Origin: Shimwellia blattae DSM 4481 = NBRC 105725
GTDB taxonomy: Bacteria; Pseudomonadota; Gammaproteobacteria; Enterobacterales; Enterobacteriaceae
Direction: 5' to 3'
NCBI RefSeq assembly: GCF_000262305.1
Contig: NC_017910.1
Span: forward strand, 1,116,001 to 1,180,000
DNA length: 64,000 bases
A model generated the notes under the pieces. The model had not been told where the DNA came from. It searched no databases and was given only the letters and a program-made list of their open reading frames with translations. Both the position numbers and the translations under genes were made by a program. Below, one piece after another: positions 8,741 to 17,680 of this stretch. Within the stretch, counting starts at the first letter, position 1, and each line of letters opens with the position of its first letter.

Positions 8741-9757
8741 ATGGCCGTTAAGTCAGTTAAAAAAATTTGGCATATTGCTGCTGTATCACTGCTGCTGGCA
8801 GGCCAGGCCCAGGCAACAGAACTGCTCAACAGCTCCTATGACGTTTCACGGGAGCTGTTTGCCGCGCTGAACCCGCCGTTTGAACAACAGTGGGCGAAAG
8901 AAAATGGCGGCGATAAGCTGACTATCAAACAGTCCCACGCCGGATCCTCCAAGCAGGCGCTGGCCATTTTGCAGGGCTTAAAAGCAGACGTTGTGACTTA
9001 TAACCAGGTGACGGATGTTCAGATCCTGCACGACAAAGGCAAACTGATCCCGGCCAACTGGCAAAGCCGCCTGCCGAACAACAGTTCGCCGTTCTATTCC
9101 ACCATGGCGTTTTTGGTGCGCAAGGGGAACCCGAAAAATATCCACGACTGGTCTGACTTAGTGCGCCCGGACGTTCAGCTGGTGTTCCCGAACCCGAAAA
9201 CATCCGGCAATGCCCGCTATACCTATCTGGCGGCCTGGGGCGCTGCGGCAAAAGCCGATGGCAACGACAAGGCCAAAACTGAGCAGTTTATGACGCAGTT
9301 TTTGAAAAACGTGGCGGTATTTGATACCGGTGGCCGCGGCGCGACCACCACCTTTGTGGAGCGTGGCCTGGGCGATGTGCTGATCACGTTTGAATCAGAA
9401 GTGAACAATATCCGTAACCAGTACGCCAAAGAAGGCTTTGAAGTGGTGGTGCCAAAGGTCAATATCCTGGCGGAGTTTCCGGTCGCCTGGGTGGATAAGA
9501 ACGTGAAAGCGAACGGCACTGAAAAAGCGGCCCGGGACTACCTGAAGTACCTCTACAGCCCGCAGGCACAAGAGATCATCACCAGCTATTACTACCGGGT
9601 TAACAACCCGCAGGTGATGGCGAAGCTGAAAGATAAATTCCCGCAGACGGAGCTGTTCCGGGTAGAAGATCAGTTCGGCTCCTGGCCGGAGGTGATGAAA
9701 ACCCACTTTGCCAGCGGCGGTGAGCTGGACAAGTTACTGGCGGCGGGGCGTAAGTAA
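8741..9757 (+). CDS. cysP: Periplasmic thiosulfate-binding protein
   Basis: Captures thiosulfate (and sulfate) for the CysUWA ABC importer. Length 338, the same as E. coli CysP. A Sec signal peptide ends in AGQAQA at about residues 20-25. The mature protein carries the sulfate-binding family blocks SYDVSRELF, SHAGSSKQA, FPNPKTSGNARY and DTGGRGATTTF. The CysP rather than Sbp assignment rests on length and on being first in the cysPUWA operon. The family is activated by CysB with O-acetylserine; no site was assigned here. The stop overlaps the next start by one base. Confidence 0.96.
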   Translation: MAVKSVKKIWHIAAVSLLLAGQAQATELLNSSYDVSRELFAALNPPFEQQWAKENGGDKLTIKQSHAGSSKQALAILQGLKADVVTYNQVTDVQILHDKGKLIPANWQSRLPNNSSPFYSTMAFLVRKGNPKNIHDWSDLVRPDVQLVFPNPKTSGNARYTYLAAWGAAAKADGNDKAKTEQFMTQFLKNVAVFDTGGRGATTTFVERGLGDVLITFESEVNNIRNQYAKEGFEVVVPKVNILAEFPVAWVDKNVKANGTEKAARDYLKYLYSPQAQEIITSYYYRVNNPQVMAKLKDKFPQTELFRVEDQFGSWPEVMKTHFASGGELDKLLAAGRK

Positions 9758-10590
9758 TGTTTGCTGTTGCATCAAAGCGGGTGCTGCCGGGCTTTACCCT
9801 GAGTCTGGGGACCAGTCTGCTTTTTGTGTGCCTGATTTTGTTGCTGCCGCTCAGTGCGCTGGTTATGCAGCTGGCGCAAATGAGCTGGTCAGAATACTGG
9901 ACGGTGATAACCAACCCGCAAATCGTGGCGGCCTATAAAGTTACCCTGATCTCAGCGGCGGTCGCCTCGTTATTTAACGGTGTGTTTGGCATGCTGATGG
10001 CCTGGATCCTGACCCGCTATACCTTCCCCGGGCGCAGCCTGCTGGATGCACTGATGGACTTACCCTTCGCGCTGCCAACCGCCGTTGCGGGCCTGACGCT
10101 GGCCTCGCTGTTTTCGGTGAACGGCCTTTACGGCGAGTGGCTGGCGGGCTTAGGTATCAAGGTCACTTATACCTGGCTCGGGATTGCTGTTGCCATGGCT
10201 TTTACCAGCATCCCGTTTGTGGTACGTACCGTACAGCCGGTGCTGGAAGAGCTGGGGCCGGAGTATGAAGAGGCGGCACAAACCCTGGGGGCAACCCGCT
10301 GGCAGAGCTTTCGCCGGGTGGTCTTGCCGGAGCTCTCTCCGGCGCTGATTGCCGGGGTGGCGCTGTCGTTTACCCGCAGCCTGGGGGAATTTGGCGCGGT
10401 GATTTTTATCGCCGGGAATATTGCCTGGAAAACGGAAGTGACCTCGCTGATGATTTTTGTCCGCCTTCAGGAGTTTGACTACCCGGCGGCCAGTGCGGTG
10501 GCGTCGGTTATTCTCGGGGCATCTCTGCTGCTGTTATTCAGCATTAATACACTGCAAAGCCGCTTTGGCCGGCGGGTGGTAGGTCACTAA
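9757..10590 (+). CDS. cysU: Sulfate/thiosulfate ABC transporter permease CysU (CysT)
   Basis: One of the two inner-membrane permeases of the sulfate/thiosulfate importer. It has 277 residues as in E. coli and about six or seven hydrophobic segments. The cytoplasmic EAA loop that contacts CysA is visible as EEAAQTLGATRWQSF near residue 168, and RSLGEFGAV follows near 208. The start overlaps the cysP stop (TAATG), which implies translational coupling. Confidence 0.97.
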   Translation: MFAVASKRVLPGFTLSLGTSLLFVCLILLLPLSALVMQLAQMSWSEYWTVITNPQIVAAYKVTLISAAVASLFNGVFGMLMAWILTRYTFPGRSLLDALMDLPFALPTAVAGLTLASLFSVNGLYGEWLAGLGIKVTYTWLGIAVAMAFTSIPFVVRTVQPVLEELGPEYEEAAQTLGATRWQSFRRVVLPELSPALIAGVALSFTRSLGEFGAVIFIAGNIAWKTEVTSLMIFVRLQEFDYPAASAVASVILGASLLLLFSINTLQSRFGRRVVGH

Positions 10591-11465
10591 TGGCGAATGT
10601 TACTCCACTGATAACCTCTGAGCGCACGCGCACGCCGGTTAACTGGGGCAAGTGGGCGCTGATAGGTACAGGCGTGGTTATCTCCACGCTTATCCTGCTG
10701 GTGCCGATTATTTATATCTTTTACCAGGCCCTTGCCAAAGGGCTGATGCCGGTGCTGCATAACCTGGCGGACCCGGACATGCTGCACGCCATCTGGCTGA
10801 CGGTGCTGATTGCCCTTATCACCGTGCCGGTAAACCTGGTGTTCGGCACGCTGCTGGCCTGGCTGGTGACCCGTTTCACCTTCCCGGGGCGCCAGCTGTT
10901 GCTGACACTGCTGGATATTCCGTTTGCGGTATCCCCGGTGGTGGCAGGCCTGGTGTATCTGCTGTTTTATGGCTCTAACGGCCCGCTGGGTGAGTGGCTG
11001 GATGCCCATAACCTGCAAATTATGTTCTCCTGGCCGGGGATGATGCTGGTGACCATTTTCGTGACCTGCCCGTTTGTGGTGCGTGAACTGGTGCCGGTGA
11101 TGCTCAGCCAGGGGAGCCAGGAAGATGAAGCCGCGATACTGCTGGGGGCTTCCGGCTGGCAGATGTTCCGCCGGGTTACACTGCCTAACATTCGCTGGGC
11201 GCTGTTATACGGTGTGGTGCTGACCAATGCCCGCGCCATCGGGGAGTTCGGGGCGGTGTCGGTGGTATCCGGCTCGATTCGCGGCGAAACCCTCTCCCTG
11301 CCGTTACAGATTGAATTACTGGAGCAGGATTACAACACCGTAGGTTCGTTTACTGCGGCAGCGCTACTGGCGCTGATGGCTATCCTGACCCTGTTTATGA
11401 AAAGTGCACTACAGTGGCGCCTGGCAAACCAGGAAAAACGCCAGCAGTCGGAGGAAAACCCATGA
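10590..11465 (+). CDS. cysW: Sulfate/thiosulfate ABC transporter permease CysW
   Basis: Second permease of the CysUWA importer; 291 residues as in E. coli. The N-terminal 25 residues are polar, then about six membrane segments follow. The EAA-type loop EDEAAILLGASGWQMF lies near residue 177 and NARAIGEFGAV near 215, paralogous to CysU. It overlaps the cysU stop by one base (TAATG) and the cysA start by four bases (ATGA), so the operon is tightly coupled. Confidence 0.97.
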   Translation: MANVTPLITSERTRTPVNWGKWALIGTGVVISTLILLVPIIYIFYQALAKGLMPVLHNLADPDMLHAIWLTVLIALITVPVNLVFGTLLAWLVTRFTFPGRQLLLTLLDIPFAVSPVVAGLVYLLFYGSNGPLGEWLDAHNLQIMFSWPGMMLVTIFVTCPFVVRELVPVMLSQGSQEDEAAILLGASGWQMFRRVTLPNIRWALLYGVVLTNARAIGEFGAVSVVSGSIRGETLSLPLQIELLEQDYNTVGSFTAAALLALMAILTLFMKSALQWRLANQEKRQQSEENP

Positions 11466-12547
11466 GTATTCAGATAGCCAACATCCGCAAGTCTTTTGGC
11501 CACACCCAGGTGCTGAATGATATTTCGCTGGATATTCCCTCCGGCCAGATGGTGGCGCTGCTCGGGCCGTCCGGCTCAGGGAAAACCACTTTGCTGCGGA
11601 TTATCGCCGGGCTGGAGCACCAGACCAGCGGCCAGATTCGCTTCCAGGGGACAGATGTCAGCCGCCTGCACGCACGGGATCGTAAAGTGGGGTTTGTGTT
11701 CCAGCATTACGCCCTGTTCCGCCATATGACGGTGTTTGAGAATATCGCCTTCGGGCTGACTGTACTGCCGCGTAAATCGCGCCCGGGTGCGGCGGCCATT
11801 AAGCAGAAAGTAACCAAATTACTGGAGATGGTGCAGCTCGCCCATCTGGCGGATCGCTATCCGGCCCAGTTATCCGGCGGCCAGAAACAGCGCGTGGCCC
11901 TGGCCCGCGCCCTGGCTGTAGAGCCGCAAATCCTGCTGCTGGATGAGCCCTTCGGTGCGCTGGATGCCCAGGTGCGTAAAGAGCTGCGCCGCTGGCTGCG
12001 CGAACTGCACGAAGAGCTGAAATTTACCAGTGTGTTTGTGACCCACGATCAGGAAGAAGCCATGGAAGTGGCGGATCGGGTGGTGGTGATGAGCCAGGGG
12101 AATATTGAACAGGCAGACAGCCCGGAAACCGTGTGGCGTGAACCGGCTACCCGGTTTGTGCTGGAATTCCTCGGGGAGGTTAACCGCCTGCGGGGGACCA
12201 TTCGCGGTAGCCAGTTCCATGTGGGGGCACACCGCTGGCCGCTGGGGTTCACCCCGGCATACCAGGGGGAGGTCGATCTGTTCCTGCGCCCCTGGGAGGT
12301 GGATGTCAGCAACCGCACCAGCCTGGACTCTCCGCTGCCGGTGCAGGTGGTGGAGGCCAGCCTGCGCGGCCATTTTGTTCAGCTGGTGGTCCAGCCCCAG
12401 GGCTGGTATCCGGACCCTATCACCGTAGTGCTCCAGGGGGAGAGGGCACCGCAACGCGGCGAGCGGTTATTTGTCGGGCTGAAGAACGCCCGAATCTATC
12501 ACGGGAACGAGCCTGTCCAGGGAGTTGCTCTGGCGCAGTCGGCCTGA
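11462..12547 (+). CDS. cysA: Sulfate/thiosulfate import ATPase CysA
   Basis: ATP-binding subunit driving CysUW. It has 361 residues (E. coli 365). Walker A GPSGSGKTT, Q-loop VFQHYALF, ABC signature LSGGQKQR, Walker B ILLLDEP, D-loop GALDAQ and the switch histidine VFVTHD all appear in order within residues 1-210. The C-terminal TOBE-like regulatory domain fills 240-361. The start MSIQIANIRKSF overlaps the cysW stop; an in-frame start 16 codons upstream lies inside cysW and is not used. A strong terminator follows. Confidence 0.97.
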   Translation: MSIQIANIRKSFGHTQVLNDISLDIPSGQMVALLGPSGSGKTTLLRIIAGLEHQTSGQIRFQGTDVSRLHARDRKVGFVFQHYALFRHMTVFENIAFGLTVLPRKSRPGAAAIKQKVTKLLEMVQLAHLADRYPAQLSGGQKQRVALARALAVEPQILLLDEPFGALDAQVRKELRRWLRELHEELKFTSVFVTHDQEEAMEVADRVVVMSQGNIEQADSPETVWREPATRFVLEFLGEVNRLRGTIRGSQFHVGAHRWPLGFTPAYQGEVDLFLRPWEVDVSNRTSLDSPLPVQVVEASLRGHFVQLVVQPQGWYPDPITVVLQGERAPQRGERLFVGLKNARIYHGNEPVQGVALAQSA

Positions 12548-12570
12548 TAGGTTAAACAGACGATAAGCAG

Positions 12571-12594
12571 GCGGCCTCCGGGGCCGCTTTTTTT
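12571..12594 (+). terminator. Intrinsic terminator of cysPUWA
   Basis: Stem GCGGCC (12571-12576) / GGCCGC (12582-12587) followed by seven T's. It lies between cysA and cysM, so cysM is either read by leak-through or has its own promoter. Confidence 0.88.
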
Positions 12595-12614
12595 ACAGGC
12601 AGTGGACAGGCAAC

Positions 12615-13529
12615 GTGAACACAACATTAGAAAATACCATCGGTAATACACCCCTGGTGCGCCTTCAGCGCATGGGGCCGGATAACGGCAGTGAAGTCTG
12701 GGTAAAACTGGAAGGCAACAACCCGGCGGGCTCCGTCAAGGACCGGGCCGCTTTATCCATGATTGTTGAGGCGGAAAAACGTGGCGATATTCGCCCCGGC
12801 GACCGGCTGATTGAAGCTACCAGCGGCAATACCGGGATTGCGCTGGCAATGATTGCGGCCCTGAAGGGCTACCGCATGACGCTGCTGATGCCGGACAACA
12901 TGAGCCTGGAGCGTAAAGCGGCGATGCGCGCCTACGGGGCGGAATTACTGCTGGTGACCAAAGAGCAGGGCATGGAAGGGGCGCGGGATCTGGCCCAGGC
13001 CATGGCCAGCCGCGGTGAAGGCTATATTCTTGACCAGTTTAATAACCCGGACAATCCGCTGGCCCACTACAAAACCACCGGCCCGGAGATCTGGCGCCAG
13101 ACCGGGGGGCGGATCACCCATTTTGTCTCCAGTATGGGGACCACCGGCACGGTGACCGGCACCAGCCGCTTTCTGAAAGAGCAGCGCGCAGAGGTGACGA
13201 TTGTTGGCCTGCAACCCTGCGACGGCAGCAGCATTCCGGGGATCCGCCGCTGGCCGGCAGAATATATGCCGGGGATTTTTAACGCCGCCCTGGTGGATCA
13301 GGTGCTGGATGTCAGCCAGGCCGATGCAGAGCGCACCATGCGTTTGCTGGCGATGAAAGAAGGCATTTTTTGCGGTGTCAGCTCCGGCGGGGCGGTGGCC
13401 GGGGCGCTGCGCGTGGCGCAGGATACTCCGGGCTCGGTTGTGGTGGCGATTATTTGCGATCGCGGCGACCGTTACCTCTCGACCGGCGTATTCGGGGAGG
13501 AGAGCTTCCACGGAGGGGAGGGGATCTGA
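12615..13529 (+). CDS. cysM: Cysteine synthase B (O-acetylserine sulfhydrylase B)
   Basis: PLP enzyme that makes cysteine from O-acetylserine and sulfide, and S-sulfocysteine from thiosulfate, which fits its place after the thiosulfate importer. It has 304 residues (E. coli 303). The PLP lysine is K42 in NPAGSVKDRA; the PLP-phosphate loop TSGNTG and the substrate loop are visible. CysM-specific RRWP (IRRWPAEYMPG) and IICDRGDRYLST separate it from CysK. The start is GTG at 12615 (NTTLENTIGNTP). In K-12 pdxK and yfeK lie between cysM and crr; here they are absent. Confidence 0.97.
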   Translation: MNTTLENTIGNTPLVRLQRMGPDNGSEVWVKLEGNNPAGSVKDRAALSMIVEAEKRGDIRPGDRLIEATSGNTGIALAMIAALKGYRMTLLMPDNMSLERKAAMRAYGAELLLVTKEQGMEGARDLAQAMASRGEGYILDQFNNPDNPLAHYKTTGPEIWRQTGGRITHFVSSMGTTGTVTGTSRFLKEQRAEVTIVGLQPCDGSSIPGIRRWPAEYMPGIFNAALVDQVLDVSQADAERTMRLLAMKEGIFCGVSSGGAVAGALRVAQDTPGSVVVAIICDRGDRYLSTGVFGEESFHGGEGI

Positions 13530-13540
13530 TCAGCCGCAAT

Positions 13541-13568
13541 AAAAATGGCGCCGGAAGGCGCCATTTTT
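13541..13568. terminator. Bidirectional terminator between cysM and crr
   Basis: Symmetric hairpin: A5 then TGGCGCC / GGCGCCA then T5, loop GGAA. It serves both convergent genes, 12 bases after the cysM stop and 16 bases after the crr stop. Confidence 0.9.
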
Positions 13569-13583
13569 CAATGCGGAGAGTGA

Positions 13584-14087
13584 TTACTTCTTGATACGAA
13601 TTACCGGGGTTTCGCCCACAGTCACACTACCAGACAGCTTGATCAGCTCTTTGATCTCGTCCATGTTGGAGATAACCACCGGAGTCAGGGTAGACTTGGC
13701 TTTTTCTTCCAGCAGCGGCAGATCAAACTCGATGACCACGTCACCTTTCTTAACGCGCTGGCCTTCTTCAGCGATGCGTTTGAAGCCTTCGCCTTTCAGT
13801 TCAACGGTGTCGATACCAAAGTGAACAAACAGCTCAATGCCGCTATCGGACTCGATAGAGAAAGCATGGTTAGTTTCAAAGATCTTACCAATAGTGCCGT
13901 CTACCGGGGCAACCATTTTGTCGCCAGTAGGTTTGATGGCGATACCATCACCAACGATTTTTTCGGCAAATACCACATCAGGCACATCTTCAATGTTGAC
14001 GATTTCACCAGACAGTGGAGCAACGATTTCAATGATTCCGGTGTCACTGTTGCCTTTGTCACCGAAAAGTTTACTAAATAACCCCAT
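13584..14087 (-). CDS. crr: PTS glucose-specific enzyme IIA
   Basis: Receives phosphate from HPr and passes it to sugar EIIBC components; it also regulates adenylate cyclase and causes inducer exclusion. It has 167 residues against 169 in E. coli, the difference lying in the divergent first 17 residues. The phosphorylation site is H89 in ELFVHFGIDT, with partner H74 in ETNHAFS. From residue 20 on it is nearly identical to E. coli. Last gene of ptsH-ptsI-crr, 43 bases after ptsI. Confidence 0.97.
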   Translation of the reverse strand: MGLFSKLFGDKGNSDTGIIEIVAPLSGEIVNIEDVPDVVFAEKIVGDGIAIKPTGDKMVAPVDGTIGKIFETNHAFSIESDSGIELFVHFGIDTVELKGEGFKRIAEEGQRVKKGDVVIEFDLPLLEEKAKSTLTPVVISNMDEIKELIKLSGSVTVGETPVIRIKK

Positions 14088-14130
14088 TAGCCTTCTCTCC
14101 TAAGCAGTAATTTGGGCCGTATCTTGTGGA

Positions 14131-15858
14131 TTAGCAGATTGTTTTTTCTTCAATGAACTTGTTAACCAGCGCCATTAACTCGTCCGTTGTCGGCTGAGCA
14201 AGAGCTTGCTCTGCTAATACCCTGGCATCTTCGAAGTTCGTATTGCGAATGATCTTCTTGATGCGCGGGATAGATATGGCACTCATACTGAATTCGTCCA
14301 GACCCATCCCCAGCAACAGTAGTGTAGCACGTTCATCGCCAGCAAGCTCACCGCACATACCGGTCCACTTACCTTCCGCGTGTGAAGCGTCAATTACCTG
14401 TTTAATCAGGGTAAGGACAGACGGAGACATCGGCTGGTAGAGGTGGGAGATCATATCATTACCACGGTCAACCGCCAGAGTGTATTGCGTCAAATCGTTG
14501 GTACCAATACTAAAGAAATCAACTTCTTTGGCTAAATGATGAGCAATTGTCGCCGCCGCCGGGGTTTCCACCATGACGCCGATTTCAATAGACTCATCGA
14601 AGGCTTTCCCTTCGGCACGCAATTCTGCTTTGTATTTCTCGATTTCGGCCCGCAGCGCACGCACTTCTTCAACCGAGATGATCATCGGGAACATGATGCG
14701 CAGCTTACCAAACGCAGAAGCCCGCAGAATGGCCCGCACCTGATCACGCAGGATTTCTTTACGGTCCATGGCGATACGAATCGCACGCCAGCCGAGGAAC
14801 GGGTTCTCTTCTTTCGGGAAGTTCATATACGGCAGCTCTTTATCGCCACCGATATCCATCGTACGGACGATAACGGCCTGAGAGCCACAGGCTTCGGCCA
14901 CGGCTTTATAGGCGGCGAACTGCTCTTCTTCAGTAGGCAGCGCGTCGCGATCCATAAACAGGAATTCGGTACGGTACAGGCCAACACCTTCGGCACCGTT
15001 ACGTTCTGCACCGGCCACATCGCGCACAGTACCGATGTTGGCGCAGACTTCGACCTGGTGACCGTCCAGAGTGATGGCCGGCAGGTCTTTCAGTTTTGCC
15101 AGCTCGGCTTTCTCTTCCGCCACCTGGGCCTGCAGCTTACGCAGGGCGTCTATCTCGTCGTTGGTCGGGTTAACATAGATTTTGTTATTAACCGCATCGA
15201 GGATCAGATAGTCGCCGCTCACGACCTGGGTCGTTACGTTGCCGGTGCCGACAATGGCGGGCAGCTCCAGAGAGCGGGCCATGATAGAGGTGTGAGATGT
15301 ACGGCCACCAATATCAGTGATAAAGCCCAGCACTTTTTTGAGGTTCAGCTGTGCGGTTTCTGACGGGGTCAGATCGGTCGCCACCAGGATAACTTCTTCC
15401 TGGATGGCGCTTAAATCGATAATCGCCAGGCCGAGGATATTGCGCAGCAGGCGTTTGCCGATGTCGCGCACGTCGGCGGCGCGCTCTTTGAGGTATTCGT
15501 CGTCCAGCTCTTCCAGTGCGGAAGCCTGGCCTTCAATAATCTGATATGCAGCTGCGTCAGCGGTGATGAGCTTGTCTTTAATCAGGGCTATGATTTCCTG
15601 CTCCAGCTCCTCATCTTCCAGCAACATAATGTGGCCTTCAAAGATGGCTTCTTTTTCTTCACCGAACGTTTCACCAGCTTTGGTTTTGATAGCTTCTAAC
15701 TGGGCGGAGGCTTTGGCGCGACCGCTCAGGAAACGATCAACTTCCTGGTCAACTTTGTCAGCAGAAATTTTCTTCCGGTCGATGACAATTTCATCTTCTT
15801 TCAGCAGAAGCGCTTTGCCGAAAGCAATACCCGGGGATGCTAAAATGCCTGAAATCAT
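14131..15858 (-). CDS. ptsI: PTS enzyme I (phosphoenolpyruvate-protein phosphotransferase)
   Basis: Starts the PTS cascade by moving phosphate from phosphoenolpyruvate to HPr. The 575 residues equal the E. coli length. The phosphorylated histidine is H189 in GGRTSHTSIMA; the PEP-binding C-terminal barrel carries the conserved GTNDLTQY and the active-site cysteine in GMCGELAGD near residue 502. It sits 59 bases after ptsH and 43 bases before crr. Confidence 0.98.
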   Translation of the reverse strand: MISGILASPGIAFGKALLLKEDEIVIDRKKISADKVDQEVDRFLSGRAKASAQLEAIKTKAGETFGEEKEAIFEGHIMLLEDEELEQEIIALIKDKLITADAAAYQIIEGQASALEELDDEYLKERAADVRDIGKRLLRNILGLAIIDLSAIQEEVILVATDLTPSETAQLNLKKVLGFITDIGGRTSHTSIMARSLELPAIVGTGNVTTQVVSGDYLILDAVNNKIYVNPTNDEIDALRKLQAQVAEEKAELAKLKDLPAITLDGHQVEVCANIGTVRDVAGAERNGAEGVGLYRTEFLFMDRDALPTEEEQFAAYKAVAEACGSQAVIVRTMDIGGDKELPYMNFPKEENPFLGWRAIRIAMDRKEILRDQVRAILRASAFGKLRIMFPMIISVEEVRALRAEIEKYKAELRAEGKAFDESIEIGVMVETPAAATIAHHLAKEVDFFSIGTNDLTQYTLAVDRGNDMISHLYQPMSPSVLTLIKQVIDASHAEGKWTGMCGELAGDERATLLLLGMGLDEFSMSAISIPRIKKIIRNTNFEDARVLAEQALAQPTTDELMALVNKFIEEKTIC

Positions 15859-15917
15859 AACCCTACCTTACTTGTGACTGATTTTAATGAAATCCAGTTT
15901 CCTCTGAGCGCCGCAGC

Positions 15918-16175
15918 TTACTCGAGTTCAGCCATCAGTTTTACCAGATGCTCAACTGCTTTCTGCTCGTCTTCGCCTTCAGCGGCGATGGTCACAACGG
16001 TGCCCTGAGTCAGACCCAGAGTCTGGAGTTTAAACAGGCTTTTCGCGCTGGCGCTTTTGCCATTGGAGGTCACGGTGATATCAGAGGTGAAGCCTTTCGC
16101 TTCTTTAACAAACTGAGCAGCAGGGCGGGTATGCAGGCCGTTCGGAGCGGTAATAGTAACTTCTTGCTGGAACAT
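15918..16175 (-). CDS. ptsH: PTS phosphocarrier protein HPr
   Basis: An 85-residue phosphocarrier between enzyme I and sugar-specific EIIs. The active site H15 lies in GLHTRPA and S46 in SAKSLFKL, at the standard positions. First gene of the pts operon; its upstream region contains a recognisable Mlc operator, so induction by glucose through EIICB(Glc)-Mlc is expected, as in E. coli. Confidence 0.98.
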   Translation of the reverse strand: MFQQEVTITAPNGLHTRPAAQFVKEAKGFTSDITVTSNGKSASAKSLFKLQTLGLTQGTVVTIAAEGEDEQKAVEHLVKLMAELE

Positions 16176-16400
16176 TGTATTTCCCCAACTTATAGGTTTA
16201 GTGTTGTGGAACTAAAGTCTAGCCTGGTGACTATACTTTAGCCTCTATTATTGGTGCCGCACAGATGCTGTGCTGAACACGGATGCGGAGTAAGCCAGTT
16301 AGTTGATCCACCGGGTGTCTACTCACCGTCTTTCATTATGCCGCTAAATGCTTTCGGCCACCAAACCGATAAATCGATTCAGCCGTGACGACGAGTGTCC

Positions 16401-16424
16401 TATTAATTTCACGCATCAAAATAA
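16401..16424 (-). promoter_or_regulatory. Mlc operator of the pts operon
   Basis: Read on the minus strand the site is ATTATTTTGATGCG followed by TGAAATTAATA, close to the E. coli Mlc site at ptsH P0 as I recall it. It lies about 230 bases upstream of ptsH, where the distal P0 promoter is expected. Confidence 0.7.
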
Positions 16425-16490
16425 TGGAAGTTAAATACCAGAGCTTTACCCGGCAGGCAATGCTACGTGGGCGCAAATTTTGACGGGCGG

Positions 16491-16525
16491 CACAAAAAAA
16501 CACCCATTTGGGTGTTTTTTTGTGC
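16491..16525 (-). terminator. Intrinsic terminator of cysK
   Basis: Long near-perfect hairpin: GCAC-A6-CACCC at 16491-16505 pairs with GGGTG-T7-GTGC ending at 16525. The T/A tracts are part of the stem, so it can act in both directions; cysK ends at 16544, so it is the natural terminator of cysK. Confidence 0.85.
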
Positions 16526-16543
16526 AAGTCAGCAAGGCTGGCA

Positions 16544-17515
16544 TTACTGTTGCAGTTCTTTCTCAGTGAACAGGTCAGCAAACAGCGCGGTACTCAGATA
16601 GCGCTCACCGGACGAAGGCAGGATGACCACAATGTTTTTATTAGCAAATGTTTCATCTTCCTGAAGTTTCAGGGCAGCCGCCACGGCCGCGCCGGAGGAG
16701 ATCCCGGCCAGAATGCCTTCTTCTTCCATCAGGCGGCGGGCGGTGGAGATAGCCTCGTCGTTGGTGATGGTGACAACTTTATCAACCAGTTTTAAATCCA
16801 GGTTACCCGGGATAAAACCGGCACCGATACCCTGAATTTTGTGCGGCCCTGGTTTTATCTCTTCCCCGGCCAGGGCCTGGGTGATAACCGGAGAGTCTGT
16901 CGGCTCTACCGCCACGCTAATCAGATCTTTCTTGCCTTTGGTGTTTTTAATGTAGCGGCTGACACCAGTCAGCGTGCCGCCGGTGCCGACACCGGCGATA
17001 AAGACATCCACCTCGCCGTCGGTATCTTCCCAGATCTCCGGGCCGGTGGTTTTTTCGTGGATATCCGGGTTTGCCGGGTTACTGAATTGCTGCAGCAGGA
17101 CATATTTCGCCGGATCGCTGGCGACAATCTCTTCCGCCTTCTGGATGGCGCCCTTCATGCCTTTTGCGCCTTCGGTCAGCACCAGGTTAGCCCCCAGCGC
17201 TTTGAGTAATTTACGGCGTTCCACGCTCATGGTTTCCGGCATGGTCAGCGTCAGTTTATAACCGCGCGCCGCGGCCACATAGGCCAGGGCAATACCGGTG
17301 TTACCGCTGGTGGGCTCCACCAGTTCAACACCAGGTTTCAGGATGCCACGCTTCTCTGCGTCCCAGATCATATTGGCGCCGATACGGCACTTCACGCTGA
17401 AACTGGGGTTGCGGGATTCCACTTTAGCCAGAATACGCCCGTTCCCGATGCGATTCAGTCGGACCAGCGGTGTATGACCGATGGTGAGAGAATTGTCTTC
17501 ATAGATCTTGCTCAT
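16544..17515 (-). CDS. cysK: Cysteine synthase A (O-acetylserine sulfhydrylase A)
   Basis: Main cysteine synthase, condensing O-acetylserine with sulfide; it also forms the complex with CysE. It has 323 residues as in E. coli. The PLP lysine is K42 in SFSVKCRIGANM; the PLP-phosphate loop is GTGGTLTGV and the substrate loop TSGNTGIAL. The SVKCRIG variant (against SVKDRA in CysM) is the usual CysA-type mark. It lies head-to-tail after cysZ, with 165 bases between them for its own promoter. Confidence 0.97.
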   Translation of the reverse strand: MSKIYEDNSLTIGHTPLVRLNRIGNGRILAKVESRNPSFSVKCRIGANMIWDAEKRGILKPGVELVEPTSGNTGIALAYVAAARGYKLTLTMPETMSVERRKLLKALGANLVLTEGAKGMKGAIQKAEEIVASDPAKYVLLQQFSNPANPDIHEKTTGPEIWEDTDGEVDVFIAGVGTGGTLTGVSRYIKNTKGKKDLISVAVEPTDSPVITQALAGEEIKPGPHKIQGIGAGFIPGNLDLKLVDKVVTITNDEAISTARRLMEEEGILAGISSGAAVAAALKLQEDETFANKNIVVILPSSGERYLSTALFADLFTEKELQQ

Positions 17516-17680
17516 GGCCCATCCTTTAACGGTATAAAAATTTAGCGACTACCCCAGCATACCGTCTTGATTGCCGGGGGGAAGTACGGATTTAGCATAT
17601 CTATATACGTAAGGGAAATAATGCACAACAAGATGGAATAAGAAACGGCATATGCCGTTTCTTACTGGTGGGGGAGGGGG

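Larger units (their letters stand above)
16176..16543. other. pts promoter region and cysK 3' region
   Basis: About 370 bases without a gene. They hold the multi-promoter region of ptsH (transcribed leftward), the Mlc-type operator at 16401-16424, and at the far side the cysK terminator at 16491-16525. No conserved small frame was found. Confidence 0.7.
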
